The notes: a model not told the origin generated them from the sequence alone. Shown: positions 7,634 to 14,594, numbered from the stretch's first letter. The stretch: 26,519 nt of DNA from JBNKDD01 sp050288085 (GCA_050288085.1 JBNKDD010000048.1:1-26519); one strand, 5' to 3'. Numbers and translations: made by a program.

Positions 7634-10045
7634 CTACTCATAGGCCAGCACCTCGCGGACGGTTAATTGGGATGCATTGTGGGCCGGGATCAGGCTCGCC
7701 AGTGTTGCGATCAACAGCACCAGCACCATCCAGATCGCCATACTGGGTGTCGAGAATTTGAACGCCAACGTGGTTTGCATGATAGCAAGGCTGACCGCGT
7801 TAGCCAGTCCGATTCCAAAGGGGAAGGCCATAACCGTACCCAGTAGCCAGCTCATCACCCCGACAAATAACCCTTCGATCAATACCAGCTTGCGCACCGA
7901 CCCATTCGACGCACCGACCGCCCGCAGCACCCCGATCTCGCGGGTACGCTCCAATACATTCAGGCTCATAGTTCCCATCAATCCCAACCCACCGACAGCG
8001 GCCAGCAGCACCGACAGGATCATCAAAACGGCAAAGATAACCTGAACCCCGCTCTCGCTCGAATTAAGAACACGGATTTGTGTGTCACTGGTCCCGTCCC
8101 CCAGATTCGCATTTTTAAACCGCTGCTCTAACTGTGATGCCAGCATATTCTGGAACGCCTCATTCCCAAACGAATCCGGCTGAGACCTGACACGGATGGT
8201 ATTCACCCCGTTGTTCACACTATAGGTTTTGGAAAAGAACGAATAAGGGATGTAAATCCGGGCATTGAAAAGATGCCGGGAAACAATCCCCACAACCCGG
8301 TAGTTCCGGTCAATATCATTGATCTTGAGCGTGACCTCGCTTCCTACACCAATACCGGAGACTCTATCCAGGGTGTCAGCATTGACGACAATCACGTTGT
8401 CATCACCCTCTTCAAACCACCTACCCGCGATCAATTCTGGTTCCATGGTGACCGGATCATAGGGGACAGCCATTACTTCTACACCCTCGGATTCCGTCTG
8501 ATCGGGATAAACAAAGGTCGCTGATGCGGCATACCACCCTTCTGCGATGCTCACATCGTCCAACCTGAGTGCTTCGCGTTCTGCTGTATAGCGGTTTACA
8601 CTGCCGGGCAAGTCGATAACGGCATCATATAAAAAGTAGGGTTTGATCGACTCTAACTTCGCAGTCAGAGATGTATAGGTACTGATCGCAGCCATAAAGG
8701 TCGCCCCGGCCAGTGTCAGCGTGCCGAGTGTAAAAGCCAGCCGCACTTTTTGCCGGAACGTATTACGGATCGACAATGTCAACGTGGTGCTCAGCCCACG
8801 CAGCCTTTTAATCAATCTTTCCACAAACCCTATTTTGAGACGGCTGATCAGCCCGGACTGGTAGATCGCATCGTAGACGGTGATCTTTGTACCGGCCATA
8901 ATAGGGAACAGCGCCGCCCCCAGCGGAACCACCAGTCCAACAAATACCTGTAGGAGCAAAATCGAGAGCGGCAAATCAGCCTGCGTGATATCGAAGTTCA
9001 TTAAATCCCCGACCATCCTGCATAGTGCACCCGCTCCTATGACGCCCAGCGGAACAGCAATCACCAGCGAACACAGGCTTAACAGGACAACATTACTGAT
9101 ATACATCCACATGATTTGCCGCCGCTGCCCGCCGATTGAGCGGATAATCCCGATCTGCTGCACCTGCCGGACGACCAACGCGGAGATGGTATTGATCACC
9201 AACCCCACTGTTAGGAAAATGCACATCACCCCGATCACATTAACGATCAGCAGCATTCCCCCGATATCACCCGTAGCAGGATGATCGCCCGGATCGGCCA
9301 CGCCTAAGAATGGTTCGATTGAGATAAGCTGGTACCCAGCCGGTTCAATGACCCGATCCCGCGCCAGGGCTGCAACCTGGATAATGTGCTGTTTACTCTT
9401 GCGGTTTTCGCTGACGATAATTTCCAGGCTGTTATAATACTCACCCAGGTCCATTCGTTGAAGCGTGCCCATCGAAACATAAGCTGTGCCCTGGTTATAA
9501 AACCAGGGGGGCATGACGTGCATATCATGGATTAAGCCCGTTACCGTTAAATCGTAATGACGCTCTACACCGGGCATCTTGACCATCACCACATCGCCAA
9601 CCGAAACACCGATTAATTCGGCGGTCTGCCGCTCCAGTAGAATACCCCTGGTTCCAGGGCTGGATGCCCCGGACTCCACCGTAAATTGATTAATGCGGAT
9701 GTTGTCATAGTCCGGCATGGCATAAGTGGTAGTTTCCAGCCATTCACCATTGCTCATTTGTATATCGAATGTCTCCACCCGGCGTGCTTCTGCCTCGGCA
9801 ATCTCCCGCATAGACTCCACCGCCGGGGCCAGATCCTTATCGAATGGCGTGACAAACAACCGCGTGCTGGATGGATTGGTAGCCTTAAAGGGTACATTCA
9901 TATCGCGCTGAATGATCCTCGCGCCGTTGGTCGTCATACCGATAGCAAAGATGCCGACAGCAATCGACAGGATCACCAGGATCGTGCGGGTTTTGTTACT
10001 CCAGATATCTTTAAAAACTTTGATCCAGCGGGTTGGGATAGGCAT
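7634..10045 (-). CDS. ABC transporter permease, double FtsX/MacB type
   Basis: This 803-aa membrane protein is built from two FtsX-type halves. A first span near residues 20-40 (TILVILSIAVGIFAIGM) is followed by a large MacB-like extracytoplasmic domain. Three spans follow, around residues 260-395, with the charged coupling stretch VRQVQQIGIIRSIGGQRRQI. The second half repeats this: a span after SIRNTFRQKVRLAFTLG, another extracytoplasmic domain, and three final spans preceded by LERTREIGVLRAVGAS. Such permeases work with a LolD/MacB-type ATPase in efflux or lipoprotein/peptide handling rather than import. The start has GGAGC six bases before ATG and lies two bases after the ATPase stop. The substrate is unknown, and no membrane fusion protein or TolC partner is in the window. 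Confidence 0.9.
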   Translation of the reverse strand: MPIPTRWIKVFKDIWSNKTRTILVILSIAVGIFAIGMTTNGARIIQRDMNVPFKATNPSSTRLFVTPFDKDLAPAVESMREIAEAEARRVETFDIQMSNGEWLETTTYAMPDYDNIRINQFTVESGASSPGTRGILLERQTAELIGVSVGDVVMVKMPGVERHYDLTVTGLIHDMHVMPPWFYNQGTAYVSMGTLQRMDLGEYYNSLEIIVSENRKSKQHIIQVAALARDRVIEPAGYQLISIEPFLGVADPGDHPATGDIGGMLLIVNVIGVMCIFLTVGLVINTISALVVRQVQQIGIIRSIGGQRRQIMWMYISNVVLLSLCSLVIAVPLGVIGAGALCRMVGDLMNFDITQADLPLSILLLQVFVGLVVPLGAALFPIMAGTKITVYDAIYQSGLISRLKIGFVERLIKRLRGLSTTLTLSIRNTFRQKVRLAFTLGTLTLAGATFMAAISTYTSLTAKLESIKPYFLYDAVIDLPGSVNRYTAEREALRLDDVSIAEGWYAASATFVYPDQTESEGVEVMAVPYDPVTMEPELIAGRWFEEGDDNVIVVNADTLDRVSGIGVGSEVTLKINDIDRNYRVVGIVSRHLFNARIYIPYSFFSKTYSVNNGVNTIRVRSQPDSFGNEAFQNMLASQLEQRFKNANLGDGTSDTQIRVLNSSESGVQVIFAVLMILSVLLAAVGGLGLMGTMSLNVLERTREIGVLRAVGASNGSVRKLVLIEGLFVGVMSWLLGTVMAFPFGIGLANAVSLAIMQTTLAFKFSTPSMAIWMVLVLLIATLASLIPAHNASQLTVREVLAYE

Positions 10046-10047
10046 GA

Positions 10048-10782
10048 TTAGCTCCTGATAATTTCGCCGTCAGCCAGTTCGACAATGCGCGTTGATCTCG
10101 CGGCAAGGTCGTTGTCGTGGGTGACCATCAGGATCGTTTTGCCCTGATCGACCAGTTCTTGAAACAGCCGGATGATGGCATCGGCGGTTTTCCAGTCCAG
10201 ATTGCCGGTGGGCTCGTCGGCGGCGATGATTGGTGGATCGTTGGCGAGTGCACGCGCAATGGCTGCCCGCTGCTGCTGCCCGCCGGAAATCTCTGAAGGC
10301 AGCTTGTTGGCGTTTTCAGCAATATCGACCAGTTCCAGGAGGTGCATTGCCCGGCTCTGTTGTTCCCGGAGCGGGTAGGTGCTGCATAGATCCATTGGCA
10401 GGGTTACATTCTCGATCAGGGTCAGGGTGGGCAGCAGTTGGAAGAACTGAAACACTACGCCCAGATTGCGCCCGCGCCACTTGGACATATCGCTTTCGTT
10501 AAGGCTGTGGATCGACACGCCATCAACGACAATATCACCGGAGGTGGGGCGATCAATACCGGTGAGCATATTGATCATGGTGGTCTTCCCACTGCCAGAC
10601 TTGCCAACCACCGCGACAAATTCCCCTCGTCCTACCCCCAGATTAATCGACTTCAAGGCAGGGAAATCCCCCGCAGGAGTCCGGTAAACCTTTACCAGAT
10701 TCTCCAGCATGATCAGATTGCCATTCTTCTGCCGGGCAGGTTGTTCCAGGGCCGGATATGTACCCATCTGCAATTTCAACAT
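10048..10782 (-). CDS. ABC transporter ATP-binding protein (LolD/MacB-type)
   Basis: This 244-aa ATPase powers the permease encoded next to it. Walker A is GKSGSGKT (residues 60-67), the Q-loop is VVFQFFQLLP, the signature is SGGQQ (166-170) and Walker B is IIAADEPTGNLD with catalytic Glu190. The switch histidine is in MVTHDND. The DEPTGNLD form is typical of the MacB/LolD/FtsE branch. The chosen ATG has AGGAG six bases upstream, giving a roughly 25-residue N-terminal extension before the usual MLENLVKVYRT start. An internal start at that Met is possible but less well supported. The gene is first in a two-gene operon whose promoter carries the regulatory box also seen near 20.1 and 21.9 kb. 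Confidence 0.92.
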   Translation of the reverse strand: MLKLQMGTYPALEQPARQKNGNLIMLENLVKVYRTPAGDFPALKSINLGVGRGEFVAVVGKSGSGKTTMINMLTGIDRPTSGDIVVDGVSIHSLNESDMSKWRGRNLGVVFQFFQLLPTLTLIENVTLPMDLCSTYPLREQQSRAMHLLELVDIAENANKLPSEISGGQQQRAAIARALANDPPIIAADEPTGNLDWKTADAIIRLFQELVDQGKTILMVTHDNDLAARSTRIVELADGEIIRS

Positions 10783-10814
10783 AGTGTTCTCCTGTATATG
10801 TGTCTTAAGCGCAT

Positions 10815-10870
10815 CATATACAACGATGGGAGGACCGTCACCAGACTAAAGTATGGAGGGAGTATGGAGG
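10815..10870 (-). promoter_or_regulatory. Promoter of the ABC operon with shared activator box (copy A)
   Basis: Read on the minus strand, CCATAC and CTCCCTCCATAC precede ATACTTTAGTCT (10854-10843). GTGACG follows immediately as a poor -35 (10841-10836), then 15 bases, then TATATG as -10 (10820-10815). The plus strand shows GTATGGAGG twice, 11 bases apart. The same layout recurs at copies B and C, so this looks like an activator-dependent promoter. Confidence 0.6.
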
Positions 10871-10878
10871 CAAATAAA

Positions 10879-10899
10879 TTACCCACACCGTGTGGGTAA
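10879..10899. repeat. Short perfect inverted repeat
   Basis: Arms TTACCCACA (10879-10887) and TGTGGGTAA (10891-10899) flank a three-base centre, CCG. It lies between the terminator of the redox operon and box A. On the minus strand a T-rich TTTATTTG follows, so it could be a second, tandem terminator. Its tight symmetry would also suit a dimeric repressor. Confidence 0.45.
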
Positions 10900-10934
10900 A
10901 ACGAACTGGCCCATCTCCTATCGGAGTGAGCCAG
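10895..10934 (-). terminator. Rho-independent terminator of the redox operon
   Basis: On the minus strand CTGGCTCACTCC (10934-10923), loop GATA and GGAGATGGGCCAG (10918-10906) form a 12-pair stem with one G-U pair and one bulged base. TTCGTTTTA follows directly. It lies about 60 bases after the stop of the thioredoxin-like gene. Confidence 0.65.
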
Positions 10935-10994
10935 AGTGTCTGCTGGGTTTATATGTCAGATGGCGGGTGAGGCTTCAAAGTAGATAGAGAGAAA

Positions 10995-11582
10995 TCACCC
11001 ATCTGTAAGGGCTGCATCTAAGGCAGGGCGGAGATCATCTTCGGAAATATAACCAACCCATTCATTGAGAACATTGCCCTGGGCATCGATCAAAACAAAC
11101 TGCGGCTGGACGCGGAAATTATATTGATCCATTACGGAACTGTTGGCGGGATCATCGCGGTCAAAATAGAGGAAATCAACCTGGCCCCAGTACTCAGCTT
11201 CTAACCCGTGCACGACGGGTTTCAAGGCGTTGCAGGTCCCTCACCAATAGGCGAAGAATTCAATGAGTTGGGGACGCCCCGTCGCTGCGACCCACTCCGG
11301 CGAGTCGGCGACAAACGAACTAGGGGGAGCCGGGTTATCACGATGCAGTACTTCAACATTAGCGGTGTCAATTTCCGGCTGTGTTGGCTCTTCGGCTTCC
11401 TCGGTAACCACCGGCGGCTCCTCGGCAGTTTCTGGTGGCGGGTTGACCACCTCTTCCTGAGTCGGCTCTGCTTCAGCCGGTGCAGGTTCAGCAGTAGGGG
11501 CAGCGGTACTGCCGCACGCAACACCAAGCAGCATAGCGACAGCCACTACTACCCACAAGATAGGTTTCTTTAGCATAAGCAT
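10995..11582 (-). CDS. Thioredoxin-like lipoprotein with probable selenocysteine (in-frame TGA)
   Basis: Read through one internal TGA (11243-11241), the frame encodes 195 residues. The N-terminus is a lipoprotein signal with lipobox LLGVAC (hydrophobic stretch about residues 5-20). A Pro/Glu/Thr-rich linker runs to about residue 70. A thioredoxin domain follows with PQLIEFFAYW, then U114-Gly-Thr-Cys117-Asn-Ala-Leu-Lys-Pro, VDFLYFDRDD and the cis-proline loop RVQPQFVLID. The TGA replaces precisely the first redox cysteine of WCxxC, the downstream frame is intact, and a SECIS-like hairpin follows at 11203-11221. Selenocysteine is therefore favoured over a broken gene. Two ATGs (11582, 11576) share the GAGGAG ribosome site. 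The final stop is also TGA. The likely role is thiol/disulfide or selenol chemistry on the outer face of the membrane, beside the flavin and haem proteins upstream. Confidence 0.75.
11203..11221 (-). promoter_or_regulatory. SECIS-like hairpin (selenocysteine insertion element)
   Basis: On the minus strand AACCCGT (11221-11215), loop CGTGC and ACGGGTT (11209-11203) form a perfect seven-pair stem. The loop begins 26 bases after the TGA, and its second base is G followed by U. Bacterial SECIS elements characteristically have an apical loop roughly 16-37 bases from UGA with a G among its first two bases, so the geometry fits. It lies within the coding sequence, as bacterial SECIS elements do. Confidence 0.6.
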
Positions 11583-11616
11583 ATCTCTCCTCTTTCCTTT
11601 CAAGCTGATATAGGTA

Positions 11617-11622
11617 ATCATA
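11617..11622 (-). promoter_or_regulatory. Possible -10 element before the thioredoxin-like gene
   Basis: TATGAT on the minus strand lies 35 bases before the ATG. No convincing -35 is found 16-18 bases further upstream, so this is tentative. The gene could also be read from the upstream redox promoter. Confidence 0.25.
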
Positions 11623-11693
11623 CCAACTTTCGGATAAGCGAATGCACGCAAATATGCCTATTGTTTGCGGAGATAGGAAACAAGACATTCACG

Positions 11694-11723
11694 GCGAGAA
11701 TGCGCAATCTCCGGCATTCTCGC
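11694..11723. repeat. Ten-base perfect hairpin in the redox intercistronic region
   Basis: GCGAGAATGC (11694-11703) and GCATTCTCGC (11714-11723) flank a ten-base loop. On the plus strand TTTT follows, but no plus-strand gene precedes it. On the minus strand no T-run follows. It may be an RNA-processing or stability element between the haem-protein and thioredoxin-like genes. Confidence 0.45.
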
Positions 11724-11764
11724 TTTTAGAAGTAAGTAATGATATTCGAAGATATGGGAACCTA

Positions 11765-11815
11765 CCCACCCATTGATGGGCTGGGTGGGACGGGATGATA
11801 ACCAGTGACCATCCC
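11765..11815. repeat. Two adjacent hairpins after the ferric-reductase-like gene
   Basis: CCCACCCA (11765-11772) pairs with TGGGTGGG (11782-11789), and GGGATG (11792-11797) pairs with CATCCC (11810-11815). Together with the hairpin at 11694-11723 they fill most of the 268-base gap at 11583-11850, in which no coding frame is convincing. None has a clear T-tract on the minus strand. They may attenuate or process the operon transcript. No known riboswitch pattern was recognised. Confidence 0.35.
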
Positions 11816-11850
11816 TTAGGCTCCTATATCGGTGAATCTCAAACACCGGG

Positions 11851-12567
11851 TTACGGCGAAGGCTGAGCGCGTCGCTGCCTTTGTGCAGCTATTAAACGAT
11901 AGTTGATGAGGAACAGTACCAACAATACGCTGCCGGTAAACATAACTCTCATCCCTGCTTCTGAGCCGTCGGTTCCGGCCATCAGGCCATGTAAGGTGAT
12001 CAGGACATAGGCCGGAAAAGTCAGGTGGTGGATGATCCGCCAGCCTTTTTGCCCTAACCAGTTCCGCCAGGAAAAACTGACCGAAGCGAGCCCGACTACA
12101 TACAATCCGATAACCCCAAGCCCTACCCAGAAAGGTCGATAAGGGCCGGTAAAAGGAAGGAGCAGGTCGGACAGGGTATAGGTGAAATAGCTGTCAAACA
12201 GCAAAAGCAGGGCATGAATCCCGGCTAAACCGAACGCCAACCAGGACATGATATTGTGCATGGCTAGAGACAGCGGGGCCGGGGTGATATCTTTGGCAAT
12301 CTTGGTGCTGACTACTAATCCCCACGCTACCGAGCCAGTCAATAAAAGATAAGCCACCACAGCAGTTGAGCGGGACAGATGCCAGGCTGCTTTCGGTGCA
12401 ACCTGCGCCAGCCCCATCTTTATGTCAGCCAACAATAAGGTAAACACGCCACCGACAGCTGTAAAAGAAAGTAAAAACCAGGCAGCTGCTGCTATCACGC
12501 TCCAGAATACAACTGCAAAAACCGGTAAATCTCTTGATCTTCTTGCTTCCATCTCTAGTAATCCCAT
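11851..12567 (-). CDS. Ferric-reductase-like transmembrane haem protein
   Basis: This 238-aa integral membrane protein has about six hydrophobic spans. Paired histidines lie at H104 and H118 in adjacent helices and at H180/H181 and H193, with the 12-14-residue spacing of bis-haem b ligands in the ferric reductase/NOX/MsrQ fold. Only the membrane domain is present; no C-terminal FAD/NAD domain follows. Electrons must therefore come from elsewhere, as in MsrQ-like or ApbE-linked systems. The start ATG has no strong ribosome site and lies 12 bases after the ApbE stop; a second ATG five codons later is equally possible. Context with ApbE and the thioredoxin-like lipoprotein suggests transmembrane electron transfer to an extracytoplasmic acceptor. 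The exact acceptor is unknown. Confidence 0.82.
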   Translation of the reverse strand: MGLLEMEARRSRDLPVFAVVFWSVIAAAAWFLLSFTAVGGVFTLLLADIKMGLAQVAPKAAWHLSRSTAVVAYLLLTGSVAWGLVVSTKIAKDITPAPLSLAMHNIMSWLAFGLAGIHALLLLFDSYFTYTLSDLLLPFTGPYRPFWVGLGVIGLYVVGLASVSFSWRNWLGQKGWRIIHHLTFPAYVLITLHGLMAGTDGSEAGMRVMFTGSVLLVLFLINYRLIAAQRQRRAQPSP

Positions 12568-12579
12568 CTATGTTTGTTG

Positions 12580-13545
12580 TTAGTAGCTCTGAACGCTCCA
12601 CACGATCTTTTCTTGCATAGGGTCGGTGACGCTCATATGTTGATTCTGATCGACAAGCACACCGGCTATCCCCTGATCGTTGAGCCGCCTGATCCCGGTC
12701 TCTGCTCCCATAATCAAAGCGGATGTAGCCCAGGCTTCGGCCCGGCAGGTGTCGTTATCCAGGATGCTGGCCGTCAGGATATCTGTTTCAGCAGGGCGGC
12801 GGAAACGTGGATCGATGATGTGGTGAGCGGGTTGGTTATGCCATGTCCATTTCCGATAATCCACGCCGGAGGTTGCCAGTGTTGTGTCAGCCAGCCATAC
12901 CACCAACAGATCTCTTGGCTCTTCGCCGGGCATATAGGGAGTAGAAACGGATACCGGCCAGCCGGGTTGGTTTCCGGGTGCCGGACCGGCGACCACGTCC
13001 CCGCCCGCATTGACCAGGGCCGCACCCCGCAGGCTTAGAACTTCAGCCGCCTGTTGAGCGGTATAACCCTTTGCAATGCCTCCCAGGTCAAGGCGCAGCC
13101 CAGGAGGCAGCCAGAACCGGTGGTTATCCCAATCCAGTGTGATGTCTTCCCAGTGTCCTCCTGACACGGGTGCTGCTGGTGGTTTATCCTCGGCCATATG
13201 GCCCGCTACGATTTCCTGAAAATCACGGGTATAACCGGCGGCTTCTATTGCATCGATCACCGTTGGGTCAAACAAGCCGCCGGTTTCTTCTGCCATTTCC
13301 AGGGCCCGAACCAGCACATCCCACAGCAGTTGTGATGGCTGTATCTGCTGGCCGGACTGCCGGTTAACCTGTGACAGTTCGCTCGAAGGATCAAAGCGGC
13401 TGAGTGCGCCTTCAACTTCGGAGAACAGCTTCTCTACTTCACGGAATGCGGCGGCGGCTTCTTTAGCATCAGCTTCCAGCCAGAGGCTAATCTGGCTGCC
13501 CATCGCACGGAACTGGTATGTTTCCCACGTTACCGGTATATCCAC
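12580..13545 (-). CDS. apbE: FAD:protein FMN transferase (ApbE family)
   Basis: This 321-aa ApbE-type enzyme covalently attaches FMN from FAD to Thr/Ser of flavoprotein domains, usually outside the cytoplasm. Recognised segments are YQFRAMGSQISLWL (10-23), SRFDPSSELSQVN (49-61), GLFDPTV (90-96), LDLGGIAKGY (152-161), NAGGDVV (179-185), ATSGVDYRKW (224-233) and HHIIDP (241-246). In the metal/FAD-binding helix near residues 270-274 (EAWATSALIMG), Glu stands where Asp is usual. Translation begins with GTG at 13545, preceded by AAGGTAGGG. No lipobox or clear signal peptide is seen, so either the protein acts on the cytoplasmic side or the start is misjudged. No FMN_bind partner with the usual S/T-G-A-T acceptor motif was found nearby. 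Confidence 0.9.
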   Translation of the reverse strand: MDIPVTWETYQFRAMGSQISLWLEADAKEAAAAFREVEKLFSEVEGALSRFDPSSELSQVNRQSGQQIQPSQLLWDVLVRALEMAEETGGLFDPTVIDAIEAAGYTRDFQEIVAGHMAEDKPPAAPVSGGHWEDITLDWDNHRFWLPPGLRLDLGGIAKGYTAQQAAEVLSLRGAALVNAGGDVVAGPAPGNQPGWPVSVSTPYMPGEEPRDLLVVWLADTTLATSGVDYRKWTWHNQPAHHIIDPRFRRPAETDILTASILDNDTCRAEAWATSALIMGAETGIRRLNDQGIAGVLVDQNQHMSVTDPMQEKIVWSVQSY

Positions 13546-13552
13546 AGTGACC

Positions 13553-13948
13553 CTACCTTGAGGACGATGAACTCGTGACCGGTTGAACCGGCATAGGCGC
13601 TGGTTCTACGTAAACGGCAGTTGGGACAGGGGGCAAAACGGAAGCCGACTGGCCGCCCCCGCCTGTGCTTGTTTGATCTGGCGGTGGGGGATTGGATGAT
13701 CCATTATTCTCAATCGGCGGCAAATCTTGCGGTACTGTCACATCGGGTGCATAAATCGTAGGATATGCTCCTGGTGAGTTTCCCCCTGGCCGGTCAACGA
13801 CCGCCGGTTCAACCAGTACTTCTGGTGTGTATACCGTCCCATCTTTCAACGCGATCAGCCGTGCGCCGATGAATGATGCAATCAGGCTTCCAGTAATGAG
13901 CGATACCTTTAAGCCGGTAAATGCTGGTTTGGATTTACCGTTAGTCAT
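13553..13948 (-). CDS. Small membrane-anchored Pro/Ser-rich protein of the redox operon
   Basis: The family is not recognised. From the chosen start the protein has 131 residues: a short basic N-terminus, one hydrophobic span (LKVSLITGSLIASFIGARLI, about residues 12-31) and a long low-complexity tail rich in Pro, Val, Ser and Gly that ends in a serine run. The tail is predicted to lie outside the cytoplasm. The frame extends upstream to 14023, but that part only mirrors the repeated tail of the neighbouring gene. The ATG at 13948 has GAGGA eight bases upstream and overlaps the upstream stop, implying coupling; ATG 13954 is an alternative. ApbE follows after seven bases. It may be a scaffold or an anchor for the flavin/haem proteins. 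A covalent FMN acceptor role is not supported by any motif. Confidence 0.6.
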   Translation of the reverse strand: MTNGKSKPAFTGLKVSLITGSLIASFIGARLIALKDGTVYTPEVLVEPAVVDRPGGNSPGAYPTIYAPDVTVPQDLPPIENNGSSNPPPPDQTSTGGGGQSASVLPPVPTAVYVEPAPMPVQPVTSSSSSR

Positions 13949-14495
13949 CGTCATATTCCTCATGCTCTTCATATTCTTCGTGTTCTTCATGTTCGCGTTG
14001 AGGTGCGGAAGGCGGCTGAACAACTGCTTGCTGAGTGGCTATTGCCTGCTGTTGAGCCTGTAACTGTAAAATGGTTTGGTTAGCTGCTTCAATTTGCGTC
14101 TGATATTGATCTTCCCGCGACTGCATGGTTTGTAACAGGGCTTCAAGTTGGGCAATGGTTTGGCTGGCCTCTTCAATTTGAGCCTGATATTCATTTGCCG
14201 TCATCTGATCCGGCTGGGTATCCAGTTGGGCGCGGTAGGCTTCTTCCCGCTGCTTCATGATTTCCAGGGATGCCTCAAGTTCGGCAATGACCTGGTTGGC
14301 TTCCTCAATCTGAGTCTGCACTTCAGTGTTAACCGGATCGGCTGTCACCGGATTGTCCTGCACCACTGCCGGACTCTGGGTGACGGTTGCGGCGGGCTTA
14401 CTAAAGAAAGGGCCGCCCTGGCCCAAAGCGATCATGGTTACTAAAACTAAAGTGGTTAACGAACCTGCTGCTAAAATTCCTTGTTTGCGATTCAT
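13941..14495 (-). CDS. Membrane-anchored coiled-coil protein with His/Glu-rich tail
   Basis: No known family was recognised. The 184-residue protein has an N-terminal hydrophobic anchor or signal (ILAAGSLTTLVLVTMIALG, about 6-24) and a Thr/Pro linker. Three imperfect repeats, each starting Q-T/A-Q-I-E-x-A and running on as heptads (about residues 60-155), are a predicted coiled coil. The end (EHEEHEEYEEHEEYDDD) is highly acidic and contains three histidines. Such a tail could bind divalent metal such as Fe, Ni or Zn, but this is inference. It is the first gene of the redox operon, facing the response regulator gene across 171 bases, and its stop overlaps the next start. AGGAGG lies about 11 bases before ATG. 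Oligomeric scaffold or metal-presenting protein for the membrane redox chain is the best guess. Confidence 0.7.
   Translation of the reverse strand: MNRKQGILAAGSLTTLVLVTMIALGQGGPFFSKPAATVTQSPAVVQDNPVTADPVNTEVQTQIEEANQVIAELEASLEIMKQREEAYRAQLDTQPDQMTANEYQAQIEEASQTIAQLEALLQTMQSREDQYQTQIEAANQTILQLQAQQQAIATQQAVVQPPSAPQREHEEHEEYEEHEEYDDD
13951..13995. repeat. Five tandem 9-bp units encoding the His/Glu tail
   Basis: Five consecutive nine-base units close to TCATGTTCT on the plus strand (TCATATTCC, TCATGCTCT, TCATATTCT, TCGTGTTCT, TCATGTTCG) encode repeated Glu-Glu-His/Tyr on the minus strand. Such an array can expand or contract by slippage without changing frame. Confidence 0.75.
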
Positions 14496-14556
14496 AATTA
14501 CCTATACCTCCTGTTTTGATATGATAGGATAGTAATCTTTTTATATCGTCCTATGG

Positions 14557-14594
14557 TTAAATTTGCCCTAAACAACCTTAAATCCTCCTTAAAT
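14557..14594. promoter_or_regulatory. Four phased direct repeats, probable response-regulator operator
   Basis: TTAAAT (14557), CTAAAC (14568), TTAAAT (14578) and TTAAAT (14589) recur at steps of 11, 10 and 11 bases, one per helical turn. This is the arrangement bound by tandem dimers of OmpR/PhoB-family regulators. The array ends against the -35 of the regulator gene and lies about 60 bases before the divergent redox operon start. Autoregulation and joint control are inferred. Confidence 0.65.

Noticed and set aside
11241..11243. Ordinary nonsense mutation making a pseudogene
   Set aside because: It is not fully excluded. However, the TGA sits exactly at the redox Cys, no other lesion is present and a SECIS-like hairpin follows, so selenocysteine is the better explanation.
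10995..11651. Two separate genes (11241-11651 and 10995-11225) instead of one
   Set aside because: Each half alone is an incomplete thioredoxin fold. The second lacks any start with a ribosome site, and only the joined frame gives the lipoprotein, active site and cis-Pro in order.
11583..11850. FMN or other known riboswitch before the redox genes
   Set aside because: The conserved core sequences of the FMN, cobalamin and cyclic-di-GMP classes were looked for and not recognised. Only simple hairpins are present.
13951..13995. CRISPR-like short repeats
   Set aside because: The units are nine bases long, contiguous and coding. There are no spacers, and no cas gene is in the window.
13949..14023. 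N-terminal extension of the Pro-rich protein up to 14023
   Set aside because: It is only the out-of-frame reading of the His/Glu repeat of the neighbouring gene. A ribosome site supports the start at 13948.
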